From an uncultured Pelagibacteraceae bacterium (GTDB lineage: Bacteria; Pseudomonadota; Alphaproteobacteria; Pelagibacterales; Pelagibacteraceae): a DNA stretch of 64,000 nucleotides. This document shows positions 8,998 to 18,473 of this stretch, in pieces; position 1 is the first letter of the stretch, and each line of letters begins with the position of its first letter. A program made the position numbers and the translations under genes. A model generated the notes under the pieces. The model was not told the DNA's origin and made no database searches. It worked only from the letters and a program-made list of their open reading frames with translations. Location of the stretch: positions 59,260-123,259 of the forward strand of contig CACJQE010000002.1 of the NCBI GenBank assembly GCA_902595465.1. The letters are read 5' to 3'.

Positions 8998-9922
8998 GTA
9001 TATTGAAGAGTTTACTGATCTAATTTCAAATTGTTCGATGGATAACACCTATAAAATGGCTTGGTGTAGAGCCTTAGTTGAATATTCCTGCAATCATACT
9101 GATAAAAAGATTCATTTTAATCACCTTTCTGAGCTAATGTTCAAATATTATTGGGATCAAACAATATTTTTTAATCTAGAACAAGGATCTAACTTAAAAA
9201 AGAGGCCTACTATTATTCAAATTGTAAAAAATGAAATTAATAAATATGAAAAGAATTTTGACAAAAAACCTATTAACTATATTCGAATAAAAGACAAAAT
9301 AGATGTTGATATTACTAAAATTAGCAAAACACTAACCTACGACGTTTCTTGGAGATTTTTAAATTTAGGAAGTAAAACTTATGATACTTATAAATATAAA
9401 AAGGGAGATAAGCATCTAATTTTACATCAACCTGATATTATAAAACACCATTCCAAACTATTATTTCAACTAATAAATTACAGATGGTCTCAAAAATTGG
9501 AAGATCTGAATAATGCCCCTCGTATTTCGCAAAAAGTAAGAGGTGTTGATAGAGATCAAGAACCTAAAAGAAAATCACTTAAAAAATTTAAGCAATTTTT
9601 AGATCATGAAAACCCTGATAGGGTATGTTTCATAACAGGTAAAGCTATTCCAGAAAATGATCTATCAATAGATCATATTATTCCGTGGTCTTACATGTAC
9701 TCAGATGATCTATGGAACTTGGTTTATGTGAACAAATCAATTAATTCGAGCATGAGCAATAGAATCAAAAAGGATGATATTAAAAATAAATTAATAAGTA
9801 GAAATAAAAAACTCCTTCGATCATTAGATGCAAAGAAAATAAACACCAAAGATGTGGAAGAACTTCGTTTAGCTAATGAAAAAGATTACGTTGAATTATT
9901 TTGGATAGCTAATCAAGGGTAG
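8978..9922 (+). CDS. HNH endonuclease-domain protein
   Basis: CFITGKAIPENDLSIDHIIPWSYMYSDDLWNLVYVNKSINSSMSNRI = HNH core; starts at GTG (8978) or TTG (8990). Confidence 0.8.
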   Translation: MGILLNKYIEEFTDLISNCSMDNTYKMAWCRALVEYSCNHTDKKIHFNHLSELMFKYYWDQTIFFNLEQGSNLKKRPTIIQIVKNEINKYEKNFDKKPINYIRIKDKIDVDITKISKTLTYDVSWRFLNLGSKTYDTYKYKKGDKHLILHQPDIIKHHSKLLFQLINYRWSQKLEDLNNAPRISQKVRGVDRDQEPKRKSLKKFKQFLDHENPDRVCFITGKAIPENDLSIDHIIPWSYMYSDDLWNLVYVNKSINSSMSNRIKKDDIKNKLISRNKKLLRSLDAKKINTKDVEELRLANEKDYVELFWIANQG

Positions 9923-9963
9923 AAAATTGTCTTTAAGATTAATATTTAATAATGTAGGATTTT

Positions 9964-10029
9964 ATGGGACAACTAGAACCACAACTAGAACTTTTGGAGA
10001 TGTTTCAAGGTTTTGTAGTAAATGAATGA
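9964..10029 (+). other. Small ORF MGQLEPQLELLEMFQGFVVNE*, contains 25-nt repeat copy B (9971-9995)
   Basis: 21 aa; 25-nt identity to 7123-7147; overlaps start of next small ORF. Confidence 0.4.
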
Positions 10030-10247
10030 AGATAATCGGCGTAAACTCTGGGTTTTAATTCAGGAAGCTGGCGATTATTTACATGGTCAACTTCCTGATC
10101 ATCCAAATCATCCAAAAGGAAAATCCATATGCTCATGTAGCAATATGTGTAAAAAACAAATTTAATTCTACTTATAAAGATATTCCTGATGACAAATTTG
10201 ATGAAGTAATCAACTATATTAAATTTTTAAAAGAAAATCCTAGTTAA
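10022..10247 (+). pseudogene. Frameshifted small QEAGDYL / ORF6C-like gene
   Basis: Frame 1: MNEDNRRKLWVLIQEAGDYLHGQLPDHPNHPKGK; after a frameshift at ~10121: NPYAHVAICVKNKFNSTYKDIPDDKFDEVINYIKFLKENPS*. Confidence 0.6.
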
Positions 10248-11293
10248 TTAGATATAGTTTTTAGAAATTCGTCTACTTCACTACTTTTAGTATTCCAAGC
10301 TGTGACAAGTCTAACTGTCTTACCACCTAATTCCTCATTGCTCATCATATATTCTTCTGTATTTAAATGCTCAACCATCTTTTTTGGGAGTTTAACAAAA
10401 ACTTCATTTGCCTCAGTTGGATATTCAAGTTTAACTTGATTACTAGAAACTAAACCATCACTTAATTTTTTTGCCATTAAATTTGCATGTCTTGCGTTTT
10501 TTAACCAAACATCATTTGAGATATACCCATCTAATTGTGCAGAAACAAAACGCATTTTAGATAATAAATGACCAGATCTTTTTAACAAAAAAGGTAAATT
10601 ACCAACTAATTCTTTATTAAATATAATAATTGCTTCTGCTGCTATACATCCGTTCTTTGTTGCTCCAAAAGATAATATGTCTATCCCTGATTTCCACGTC
10701 ATTTCTGCAGGAGTAACATCTAGTGAAACTAAAGCATTAGCAAATCTAGCACCATCCATATGTACTTTTAAATTTTTTTTATGTGCAATTTCTGAAATAT
10801 TTCTAATTTGATCTAAGGTATAAACTTCACCAGTTTCTGTAGCTTGAGTTATACTAACAATTGATGGTTGAGTGTGATGCACAATTCCAAATCCTCCAAT
10901 ATTATCATTTAGCTCATTAACTGTTATTTTGCCGTCTTTACCATTTAATGGAACAAGTTTTGCACCACCGGTATAAAATTCAGGGGCTCCGCACTCATCA
11001 ACATTGATATGAGAAAATTTATGGCAATAAATATTTCCAAACGATGGAGATATAGCAGAAAGTGCTAAAGCATTTGATGCGGTCCCTGATGCTGTAGGAT
11101 AAACAATTACATCCTTTTCAAAAATTTTTGAAAATTTTTCTTGTAATACTCCTGAAATTTCATCATTGCCATACGGAGGGGCAATACCATCGTTTGCTTT
11201 GATAATTGCATCCAAAACTTCTGGGCAAGCGCCAGTTACATTATCTGAAGCGAATTTTACTCTTTTTCGTTTCGTATTTATTTTTGCATTCAT
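10244..11293 (-). CDS. ltaE: Low-specificity L-threonine aldolase / beta-eliminating lyase
   Basis: PLP-enzyme motifs HMDGARFANAL, SFGATKNG. Confidence 0.85.
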   Translation of the reverse strand: MNAKINTKRKRVKFASDNVTGACPEVLDAIIKANDGIAPPYGNDEISGVLQEKFSKIFEKDVIVYPTASGTASNALALSAISPSFGNIYCHKFSHINVDECGAPEFYTGGAKLVPLNGKDGKITVNELNDNIGGFGIVHHTQPSIVSITQATETGEVYTLDQIRNISEIAHKKNLKVHMDGARFANALVSLDVTPAEMTWKSGIDILSFGATKNGCIAAEAIIIFNKELVGNLPFLLKRSGHLLSKMRFVSAQLDGYISNDVWLKNARHANLMAKKLSDGLVSSNQVKLEYPTEANEVFVKLPKKMVEHLNTEEYMMSNEELGGKTVRLVTAWNTKSSEVDEFLKTISN

Positions 11294-11294
11294 T

Positions 11295-12410
11295 TTATTG
11301 TTTTGGAAAATAATCTTTCAAAGTACCTTCTCTATAAACATCAGCTGTACAACAATGAAGTCCTCCACCAAAAGCATATGCATCTCTCAACTCTACAGGG
11401 ATAACTTCCATACCTAATTTATCTAACTGTTCAGCTTGATATTTTTCACTTTTTTCAACACATACAGTTTTAGGGTCAAGTACTAAAACATTCATCGATA
11501 GCCATACTGAGGAGTAACAAAGTGGTGGTGGGGAATTATGAGCAGGTTGTGCAGCATCAATAATTTCCCATCCATTATCTTCAAATAATTTTCTTTGTTC
11601 TTTTGGAAGTCTTCGTTGTGGATTATTAATAATTAACCCTTCTTTAATTGGGGTAAAGGTTGCATCAATATGAATTGGATATGGATCGCCCGGGAAATTT
11701 ACAGCATGAACTCTATGATCCTTATAATGTCTTTTTATCCAATCGATACCTTTTAGATTAGTTGTAAATCCGTGTTGTACAACCAAATCCTTTCCAAATC
11801 TTAGAATATCTGCGGCATCGAATAATGGCTCTTCCTCTGTTGTGACAAAGTATTTATTTTCTGTCCATTCAAGTCTTTTAGTTACACCAATTTTATCTGA
11901 CAAATAGTCTTTTCTATAATCTGCGTCTGTTAATCTAGGCTTTGGTGCTGACTCATGTCTCATATTTGGATCTTTATTATAATAGTCTTTTAATAAAGGT
12001 CTGTAACATAGGTACTCAAACCATCTGCACCTATAGCTCATTGTAGCTTCTAATATTTCATTTCCCACAGTTAACAAAACATCTCTAGGTGGCATACATC
12101 CAAACATAGTTTCGGCTTTCCAGTCAGGAGTTGATGTTGGTTGATTAAAATCTAAAGGTGTAGGTCTGTCAACTTTTATACCCCTTTTTTCAAGCAAATT
12201 TGAAAAGTTATCTAATAGTTCATTGGCTTTATCTACAGTGTCCTTAGTTCTTGGACCATAAGTTCCTCGCATATCAGAGTCTTCTGGAACTTTAGCATCT
12301 AAAGCAGGTTCGGGTGCTGGAATACAAGTACCATCTGCTCTTCCAACAATTACATGTTTTAATGGATCCCATTCATTCCAACTATTAACAATCTTATTAT
12401 TTTGAACCAT
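11295..12410 (-). CDS. Glycine amidinotransferase-like protein
   Basis: NSWNEWDPLKHVIVGRADG, HIDATFTP, catalytic-Cys region GGGLHCCTAD. Confidence 0.8.
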   Translation of the reverse strand: MVQNNKIVNSWNEWDPLKHVIVGRADGTCIPAPEPALDAKVPEDSDMRGTYGPRTKDTVDKANELLDNFSNLLEKRGIKVDRPTPLDFNQPTSTPDWKAETMFGCMPPRDVLLTVGNEILEATMSYRCRWFEYLCYRPLLKDYYNKDPNMRHESAPKPRLTDADYRKDYLSDKIGVTKRLEWTENKYFVTTEEEPLFDAADILRFGKDLVVQHGFTTNLKGIDWIKRHYKDHRVHAVNFPGDPYPIHIDATFTPIKEGLIINNPQRRLPKEQRKLFEDNGWEIIDAAQPAHNSPPPLCYSSVWLSMNVLVLDPKTVCVEKSEKYQAEQLDKLGMEVIPVELRDAYAFGGGLHCCTADVYREGTLKDYFPKQ

Positions 12411-12416
12411 GTAAAA

Positions 12417-13322
12417 TTAATTTAATCCAATAAATCTTCTATTAGATTGCATTATCATACTATAATAAAATATAGCTAAAAAAATAAAGAACCCACCAAT
12501 AATTGTGTTAGTTGAAGGAATTTCATTTATTCCAAGCCATGGAAGCCAAACCCAAAATATTCCTCCTATAACTTCAGTCAAAGATAATAAAGTCAAATCA
12601 GCTGCTGGAATATGTTTTGATCCAATTGAATAAAGAATTAAGCCCATGCATACAAGTGTTCCATGAGTAGCAAATAATGCTTCGTTTTTATTTGAAGATA
12701 AAAAATTTGCATCGTTATTTAAAAGCATAACTGTTGAAAATAAAAAACAAAATAAGCCTGCTATAGCAACAGTTGTAAACGTGGGAGTTTGTTTTCTCCA
12801 TCTCAGGCTTACTGAAAAAATTGAAAAACCTAGTGCTGATACAAGTCCAAATATTAGACCCATTATCGAATTTCCTCCGGTGTTATCGTAGGCCATTACG
12901 ATTATACCAAATGCTGCAACTAAAATTGATATCCATACTGTAATTGATATTTTTTCTTTTAAAAAAAGAAAACCAAGTAACGCGGTTATAAATGGCATAG
13001 CAGCTAAACATAATAGAGTTACTGCTGCTGTAGTATTAGTAATTGACCAAATAAAAGTTATCATTGCTGTTCCTAAACCGACACCACCTATAATTCCAGA
13101 TATCCCTATTTTTAAATAATTTTTATAAAATGAAATTCCTTCTTCCAAAAATAAGTAAACATTGAGCAATAAAAAAATAACAATGCCTCTCGCAAACAAG
13201 TATTGCCAAGGGACAGTTTCGGGTTGATCTATATGTCTTACAACATATGGTCCAAATGACCAAAGTATGCCTGCAAATAAAACAATTGGAATAGCTACTT
13301 TAGGATTTTTTAAATCAGGCAT
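12417..13322 (-). CDS. EamA/DMT-family transporter
   Basis: Two EamA-like TM repeats. Confidence 0.85.
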   Translation of the reverse strand: MPDLKNPKVAIPIVLFAGILWSFGPYVVRHIDQPETVPWQYLFARGIVIFLLLNVYLFLEEGISFYKNYLKIGISGIIGGVGLGTAMITFIWSITNTTAAVTLLCLAAMPFITALLGFLFLKEKISITVWISILVAAFGIIVMAYDNTGGNSIMGLIFGLVSALGFSIFSVSLRWRKQTPTFTTVAIAGLFCFLFSTVMLLNNDANFLSSNKNEALFATHGTLVCMGLILYSIGSKHIPAADLTLLSLTEVIGGIFWVWLPWLGINEIPSTNTIIGGFFIFLAIFYYSMIMQSNRRFIGLN

Positions 13323-13369
13323 AAATTAATTTATTTTTTATAAATTTTAAGTGATATTATTAAATAAAT

Positions 13370-13771
13370 ATGGATTTAGATATAATAAAAATTGCATCCG
13401 ACACGACTAATAATAAGATATTGAAAGATTATACCCATAGATCGAAATACAAAAATAAAACTTGTGGTGATATAATTGAAATGAGAGTTAATATTAAGAA
13501 AGATATAATACAAGATGTTGGGTATCAGACAAAGTCTTGTGTATACTGTCAGGCTTCTGCAAGCTTAATATCTCATAAACTTATCAAAAATAATAAAAAT
13601 AAAGTTAATTATTTATTAAAAAATCTTATCGATTATTTTGAAAAAGAAATTAAACCTTTGCCAAAAAATCTAAATAAATTTAAAAAATTGTTTAATAAAA
13701 AAAATATACCTAGAAAAAACTGTGTATTAATGCCATTAATTGCACTTAAAAAACTCAACATTGATGAATAA
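13370..13771 (+). CDS. Iron-sulfur cluster scaffold protein (NifU/SufU-like)
   Basis: CGD..M motif, SCVYCQASAS, C-terminal RKNCVLMPL. Confidence 0.7.
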   Translation: MDLDIIKIASDTTNNKILKDYTHRSKYKNKTCGDIIEMRVNIKKDIIQDVGYQTKSCVYCQASASLISHKLIKNNKNKVNYLLKNLIDYFEKEIKPLPKNLNKFKKLFNKKNIPRKNCVLMPLIALKKLNIDE

Positions 13772-14228
13772 TTTGGATATTAAAAAACCTGTTATCGCTG
13801 CAATATTTTCTACTTTGACAATTGGGGTTTTGTCATTGCTTACTTATAAAACACCTTATGGATTATTTTTGATTGCTTCCTTTGGTTCTACAATGGTTTT
13901 ACTTTATGGTTATCCAGAAAGTCCTTTTGCAAAACCTAAAAATATATTTTTTGGTCATTTTTTAACCTCGCTTGTTGGTGTGATATTCGTGAATTTCGTT
14001 CCGCTCCCGATATATATTATTATACCTGTTGCTGTTGGAATAGGTGTCGGATTAATGATTATTCTTAATGTAACCCACCCTCCTGCTGGAGGAAATCCTA
14101 TAATTGTGATCATGGGATCAGTTTCATTTGAATATTTAATATCCCCAGTTATAAGTGGATCAATTATTGTGATAGTTTTCGGCATAATCTTGAACAAATT
14201 TATTGCTAAAAGGAATTACCCAAAATAA
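13740..14228 (+). CDS. HPP-family membrane protein
   Basis: THPPAGGNPIIV motif, 4 TM. Confidence 0.8.
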   Translation: MHLKNSTLMNNLDIKKPVIAAIFSTLTIGVLSLLTYKTPYGLFLIASFGSTMVLLYGYPESPFAKPKNIFFGHFLTSLVGVIFVNFVPLPIYIIIPVAVGIGVGLMIILNVTHPPAGGNPIIVIMGSVSFEYLISPVISGSIIVIVFGIILNKFIAKRNYPK

Positions 14229-14322
14229 ACACAATTTGTTTGCTAGTCCTATTTAACTTGTGCTAGTCTTTTTAAATAATAATTAATAATTCAGCTTTAA
14301 GAAGCTAGTAATAGGAGTAAAA

Positions 14323-15522
14323 ATGAAAGTACTTTGTGTATTGTATGATGATCCAAAAGGAGGAATGCCTAAATCTTATCCTCTGTCGGATTTACCAAAA
14401 TTAGAGAAATATCCAGATGGAATGACATTGCCATCGCCTAAAGGAAGAGATTTTACACCAGGCCAATTACTTGGTTGTGTTTCAGGTGAACTTGGTTTGA
14501 GAAAGTTTTTAGAGAGTAATGGACACGAGTTGGTTGTTACTAACAGTAAAGATGGAGATGGATGCGAAGCGGATAAACATATTGTTGATGCTGACATTGT
14601 TATCTCTCAACCATTTTTCCCTTATTATTTAACTAAAGAAAGAATCGCTAAAGCTAAAAACCTTAAGATGGCAATTACAGCAGGAATAGGTTCTGATCAC
14701 GTTGATTTACAAGCAGCAATGGATAATAAAATTGATGTTGTTGAAGTAACTTTCTGTAATTCTCGATCAGTTGCTGAACACATAGTAATGATGATTGTTT
14801 CAATGGTTAGAGATTATCACAATCAACATAGAATAGTTAATGAAGGTGGATGGAATATTGCAGATGCTGTTCAGAGAAGTTATGACGTTGAAGGAATGCA
14901 TATAGGAACCGTTGCTGCTGGAAGAATCGGTTTAGATGCACTTAGAAAAATGAAACCATTTGACGTTCATTTGCACTATTTTGACAGACATAAATTACCT
15001 GACAGTGTTGAAAAAGAACTAAACTTAACTTTTCATGAGTCAGTGGAGTCTATGGTAAAAGTTTGCGACGTTGTTACAATTAATTGCCCACTTCATCCTG
15101 AAACTGAAAATTTGTTTGATGATGAAATGATAAGTAAAATGAAAAAAGGAGCATACATAGTTAACACTGCAAGAGGTAAAATTTGTAATCGAGATGCAAT
15201 AGCTAAAGCCCTAAAAAGTGGACAGCTAAGTGGTTATGCAGGTGATGTATGGTTTCCACAGCCTGCTCCAAACGACCATGTATGGAGAACAATGCCAAAT
15301 CATGGAATGACACCTCACACTTCTGGTACATCTTTATCTGCTCAAGCAAGATATGCAGATGGTGTTAGAGAAATATTGGAATGTTTCTTTGAAGGAAAAG
15401 AAATTAGAAATCAATATTTGATTGTAAAAGATGGCCAATTAGCAGGAATGGGTGCGCATTCTTACAGTAAAGGGTCTGCAACTAGTGGATCAGAAGAAGC
15501 TGCTAAATATCAAAAAAAATAA
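14323..15522 (+). CDS. fdh: NAD-dependent formate dehydrogenase
   Basis: D-2-hydroxyacid dehydrogenase fold with FDH-type GLGCVSGELG-like and NQHRIVNEGGWNIADAVQRSYD regions. Confidence 0.9.
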   Translation: MKVLCVLYDDPKGGMPKSYPLSDLPKLEKYPDGMTLPSPKGRDFTPGQLLGCVSGELGLRKFLESNGHELVVTNSKDGDGCEADKHIVDADIVISQPFFPYYLTKERIAKAKNLKMAITAGIGSDHVDLQAAMDNKIDVVEVTFCNSRSVAEHIVMMIVSMVRDYHNQHRIVNEGGWNIADAVQRSYDVEGMHIGTVAAGRIGLDALRKMKPFDVHLHYFDRHKLPDSVEKELNLTFHESVESMVKVCDVVTINCPLHPETENLFDDEMISKMKKGAYIVNTARGKICNRDAIAKALKSGQLSGYAGDVWFPQPAPNDHVWRTMPNHGMTPHTSGTSLSAQARYADGVREILECFFEGKEIRNQYLIVKDGQLAGMGAHSYSKGSATSGSEEAAKYQKK

Positions 15523-15532
15523 AATAGATTTA

Positions 15533-15569
15533 TTAAAGGTATGCTACTTAAATAAGTAGCTACCTTTAA
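15533..15569 (+). terminator. Hairpin terminator after fdh
   Basis: TTAAAGGTATGCTACTT-AAAT-AAGTAGCTACCTTTAA near-perfect stem. Confidence 0.65.
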
Positions 15570-15602
15570 TACCATAGATTTAAACACTCATTATTATATA
15601 TT

Positions 15603-16181
15603 TTGAATATGAGGTTATTTTACTACTTTTTATTATTATTTCTTATCTCGACATCATTCTCTCATTCAAAAGATAAAGCATATTTTGCAGGAGGTTGTTT
15701 CTGGTGCATGGAGGAATCCTTTGAAATGTTAGAAGGTGTAGAAGAAGTTATATCAGGTTACTCAGGAGGGATCACTGCTAATCCAACATATAGGGAAGTC
15801 ACTTACGGAGATACGGGTCATTTTGAGGTTGTTGAAATAATTTATGACAAAGAGAAAATATCCTATAAAGAACTCTTGAAAAACTTCTGGCTTAATATTG
15901 ATCCATTTGATGCTTACGGCCAGTTTTGTGATAAAGGATACAGCTACAGATCTGTGGCATTTTACGAAAATGATTATCAAAAAGATTTAATCGAGAAAGA
16001 TATAAAAAGATTAGAAAAGAAATTTAAAAAAAAAGTCGTTACATATGTCAAAGAATTTGAGATTTTTTACATAGCAGAAGATAAGCATCAAGATTACTAT
16101 CAAGTATATTTAGAAAATTATTTAAAATATAAGAAAGCATGCAAAAGAGAGAGAATTCTTGATATTATTTGGGGATCATAA
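15603..16181 (+). CDS. msrA: Peptide-methionine (S)-S-oxide reductase with signal peptide
   Basis: AGGCFWCMEE, VISGYSGG; hydrophobic N-term; ATG at 15609 likely start. Confidence 0.9.
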   Translation: MNMRLFYYFLLLFLISTSFSHSKDKAYFAGGCFWCMEESFEMLEGVEEVISGYSGGITANPTYREVTYGDTGHFEVVEIIYDKEKISYKELLKNFWLNIDPFDAYGQFCDKGYSYRSVAFYENDYQKDLIEKDIKRLEKKFKKKVVTYVKEFEIFYIAEDKHQDYYQVYLENYLKYKKACKRERILDIIWGS

Positions 16182-16184
16182 TCA

Positions 16185-17192
16185 ATGCCTGTAACAAGCA
16201 AATTTGTAGCTTTAAAAAACTATATCCCTACAGGTTTACCAAAAGAAACTGACTTTGAAATAAAAACAAAAGAGATATCTTTAGATACTAAGAACAATAT
16301 ATTGGTTTTAAATTTATGGATTTCAGTTGATCCTTATATGAGGGCAAGGATGACCGAAAGAAAAAACTATAAACCACCTTTTAATATTGGTGAAGAGATG
16401 GAAGGTTATGCGTTAGGAATAGTTAAAGAGTCTGAAGACAAAAATTTTAAAGAAGGAGATATTGTTTTTAGTAATTTCGGAATGAGAGATTACTTTGTTT
16501 GTAATTCCAATGATCTAAAAAAAATTGAGCCAATAAATATTCCTATACAAACATATCTAGGTCCACTTGGAATGACAGGTCATACAGCTTATATAGGACT
16601 TTTTAAACATGGTGAGTTAAAACCAGATCAAACAATCCTTGTTTCTTCAGCTGGAGGTAGTGTTGGATCTACTGTTTGTCAAATTGCAAAAAATATGGGT
16701 TGTAAAGTAATTGCAAGTACAGGATCAGATGAAAAAGTTAAATGGTTAAAAAATGATTTAAAAATTGATCATGCGTTTAACTATAAAAAAATTGAAAATC
16801 TTGTTTTGCATCTTAAAGAAGTTTGTCCTGAAGGATTTGATTTATATTTTGATAATGTAGGTGGCGATTTCTTAGAATCAGCTATTTTTCAAATGAAGAA
16901 CTTTGGAAGAATTGTAATTTGTGGAAGGATATCCCAAATGAATGCAACTAATCCTGGTTCTGGTTTAAAAAATATGGCTCATGTTCTTGTAAAAAGACTA
17001 ACTATTAAAGGTTTTATAATTTTTGATCATGAAAATGATCGAGAACAGTTTGAAACCGATATGGCTAAATGGCTATTAGAAGATAAAATTAAATTTAAAG
17101 AAACTGTTTACGAGGGTATAGAAAATACGCCAAAATCATTCATTGATTTATTAGAAGGTAAAAACATAGGAAAAATGCTTGTAAAAATTTAA
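16185..17192 (+). CDS. MDR-family NADP-dependent oxidoreductase
   Basis: SSAGGSVGSTVCQIAK cofactor motif; PTGR/CurA-like. Confidence 0.85.
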   Translation: MPVTSKFVALKNYIPTGLPKETDFEIKTKEISLDTKNNILVLNLWISVDPYMRARMTERKNYKPPFNIGEEMEGYALGIVKESEDKNFKEGDIVFSNFGMRDYFVCNSNDLKKIEPINIPIQTYLGPLGMTGHTAYIGLFKHGELKPDQTILVSSAGGSVGSTVCQIAKNMGCKVIASTGSDEKVKWLKNDLKIDHAFNYKKIENLVLHLKEVCPEGFDLYFDNVGGDFLESAIFQMKNFGRIVICGRISQMNATNPGSGLKNMAHVLVKRLTIKGFIIFDHENDREQFETDMAKWLLEDKIKFKETVYEGIENTPKSFIDLLEGKNIGKMLVKI

Positions 17193-17203
17193 TTAGAATT
17201 TTT

Positions 17204-17374
17204 ATGAAATTTTTAAAGAAATTTTATAGACCCTTTTTATTAACCTATATTTTTTTGAGTATAGCTATCAGTTTTTATCCATCATTTGATTTTTACTCAC
17301 TAAAAGGTCAAATTCTTATAATTGCTGTATCTTTTTTTAATGGGATGATGGGAGTTTACGTAAAAAAATTATAA
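17204..17374 (+). CDS. Small hydrophobic protein, 56 aa (absent from supplied track)
   Basis: MKFLKKFYRPFLLTYIFLSIAISFYPSFDFYSLKGQILIIAVSFFNGMMGVYVKKL*; two predicted TM segments. Confidence 0.5.
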   Translation: MKFLKKFYRPFLLTYIFLSIAISFYPSFDFYSLKGQILIIAVSFFNGMMGVYVKKL

Positions 17375-18472
17375 GACGTAGGGCTCGGGTCTTGCAGAGC
17401 TATTTAATACTCTTTCGACTGCGAAAACACTAATATCTATAGTTTGATAACTGCCTGTAGTTATTAATTCAGTTAGAGCTCTACCAATTCCTGGTGCCTG
17501 CATTAAACCTCTGCCAGTAAATCCTGAGGCCATGTAAACATTTTCATATTTTGGATGTTTTCCAACTACAGCATTATTATCTAATTTGTTACAATCATAA
17601 TATCCAGCCCATCCACCTGTTAATTTGAGTTCTTCAAATGCTGGTATTCTTTTTGCAAGAGCAGGCCAAACTAATTCTTCAAAATCATTCCATGCAGGTT
17701 CGAGATCTTCTGCATCAAAAACTGAAATTGGAGAACCTGCTAAATATTCTTTTCCTTCTGGTCGCCAATATACTCCTGTTGTTAGATCTCCGGATAATGG
17801 CATCTCTGGAATATGTTTAGGACATTTAACTCTAAAGACTGTATGTTTTTGAGGTACTACAGGAATATCTTCAAGTAGTTCCTTAGTCCAACACCCAGCT
17901 GCGGAAATAATTGTCTTTGCATTAATTTCGGAAAGGCTCTTAACCTCTCCCTTAATAAATTCTGCCCCAAGATCAATTGCTTTATGCTTTAAAGCGCTAT
18001 GAAATAAAAATGGATCAATCCATCCCTCGCTCTTGTTATCAGTAAATGTTGCAGTTTCAATTCCTTCCTCATTAATGTAAGGAAAATAGTTTTTCAATTC
18101 AGAACCTTTAATATTTTTTGTACCCGCCTCACATTCTTTATGATTTTGTAAAGCTCTGTATTGCTCTTCTGCATGATCTGGACCAAACATTAGAAGATAT
18201 CCATTGGGCACCATGCTAGCTGTTGGATTTGGATTGTTTTCAGTTTTCAATAATTCTGGTATTTGAAATATAAATTCCCTTGCAAATTTTCCTAAAAGAA
18301 TATTTTCTTTTTGAAAAAACTGTCGTCTAAATCCACCAAGTGATAATGGGAATGATGCAGTCTTATAAGTTGGATCCCTTTCAATGACTTTTACTTTTCT
18401 GCCTTCTTTGGACATAAAGTATGCAGTTGCGGCTCCAATTATACCACCACCTACTATTACAACATCATCCAT
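17369..18472 (-). CDS. FAD-dependent oxidoreductase (DAO family)
   Basis: N-term VVIVGGGIIGAATAYFM; GFTGRGLMQAPGIGR. Confidence 0.85.
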   Translation of the reverse strand: MDDVVIVGGGIIGAATAYFMSKEGRKVKVIERDPTYKTASFPLSLGGFRRQFFQKENILLGKFAREFIFQIPELLKTENNPNPTASMVPNGYLLMFGPDHAEEQYRALQNHKECEAGTKNIKGSELKNYFPYINEEGIETATFTDNKSEGWIDPFLFHSALKHKAIDLGAEFIKGEVKSLSEINAKTIISAAGCWTKELLEDIPVVPQKHTVFRVKCPKHIPEMPLSGDLTTGVYWRPEGKEYLAGSPISVFDAEDLEPAWNDFEELVWPALAKRIPAFEELKLTGGWAGYYDCNKLDNNAVVGKHPKYENVYMASGFTGRGLMQAPGIGRALTELITTGSYQTIDISVFAVERVLNSSARPEPYVL

Positions 18473-18473
18473 A

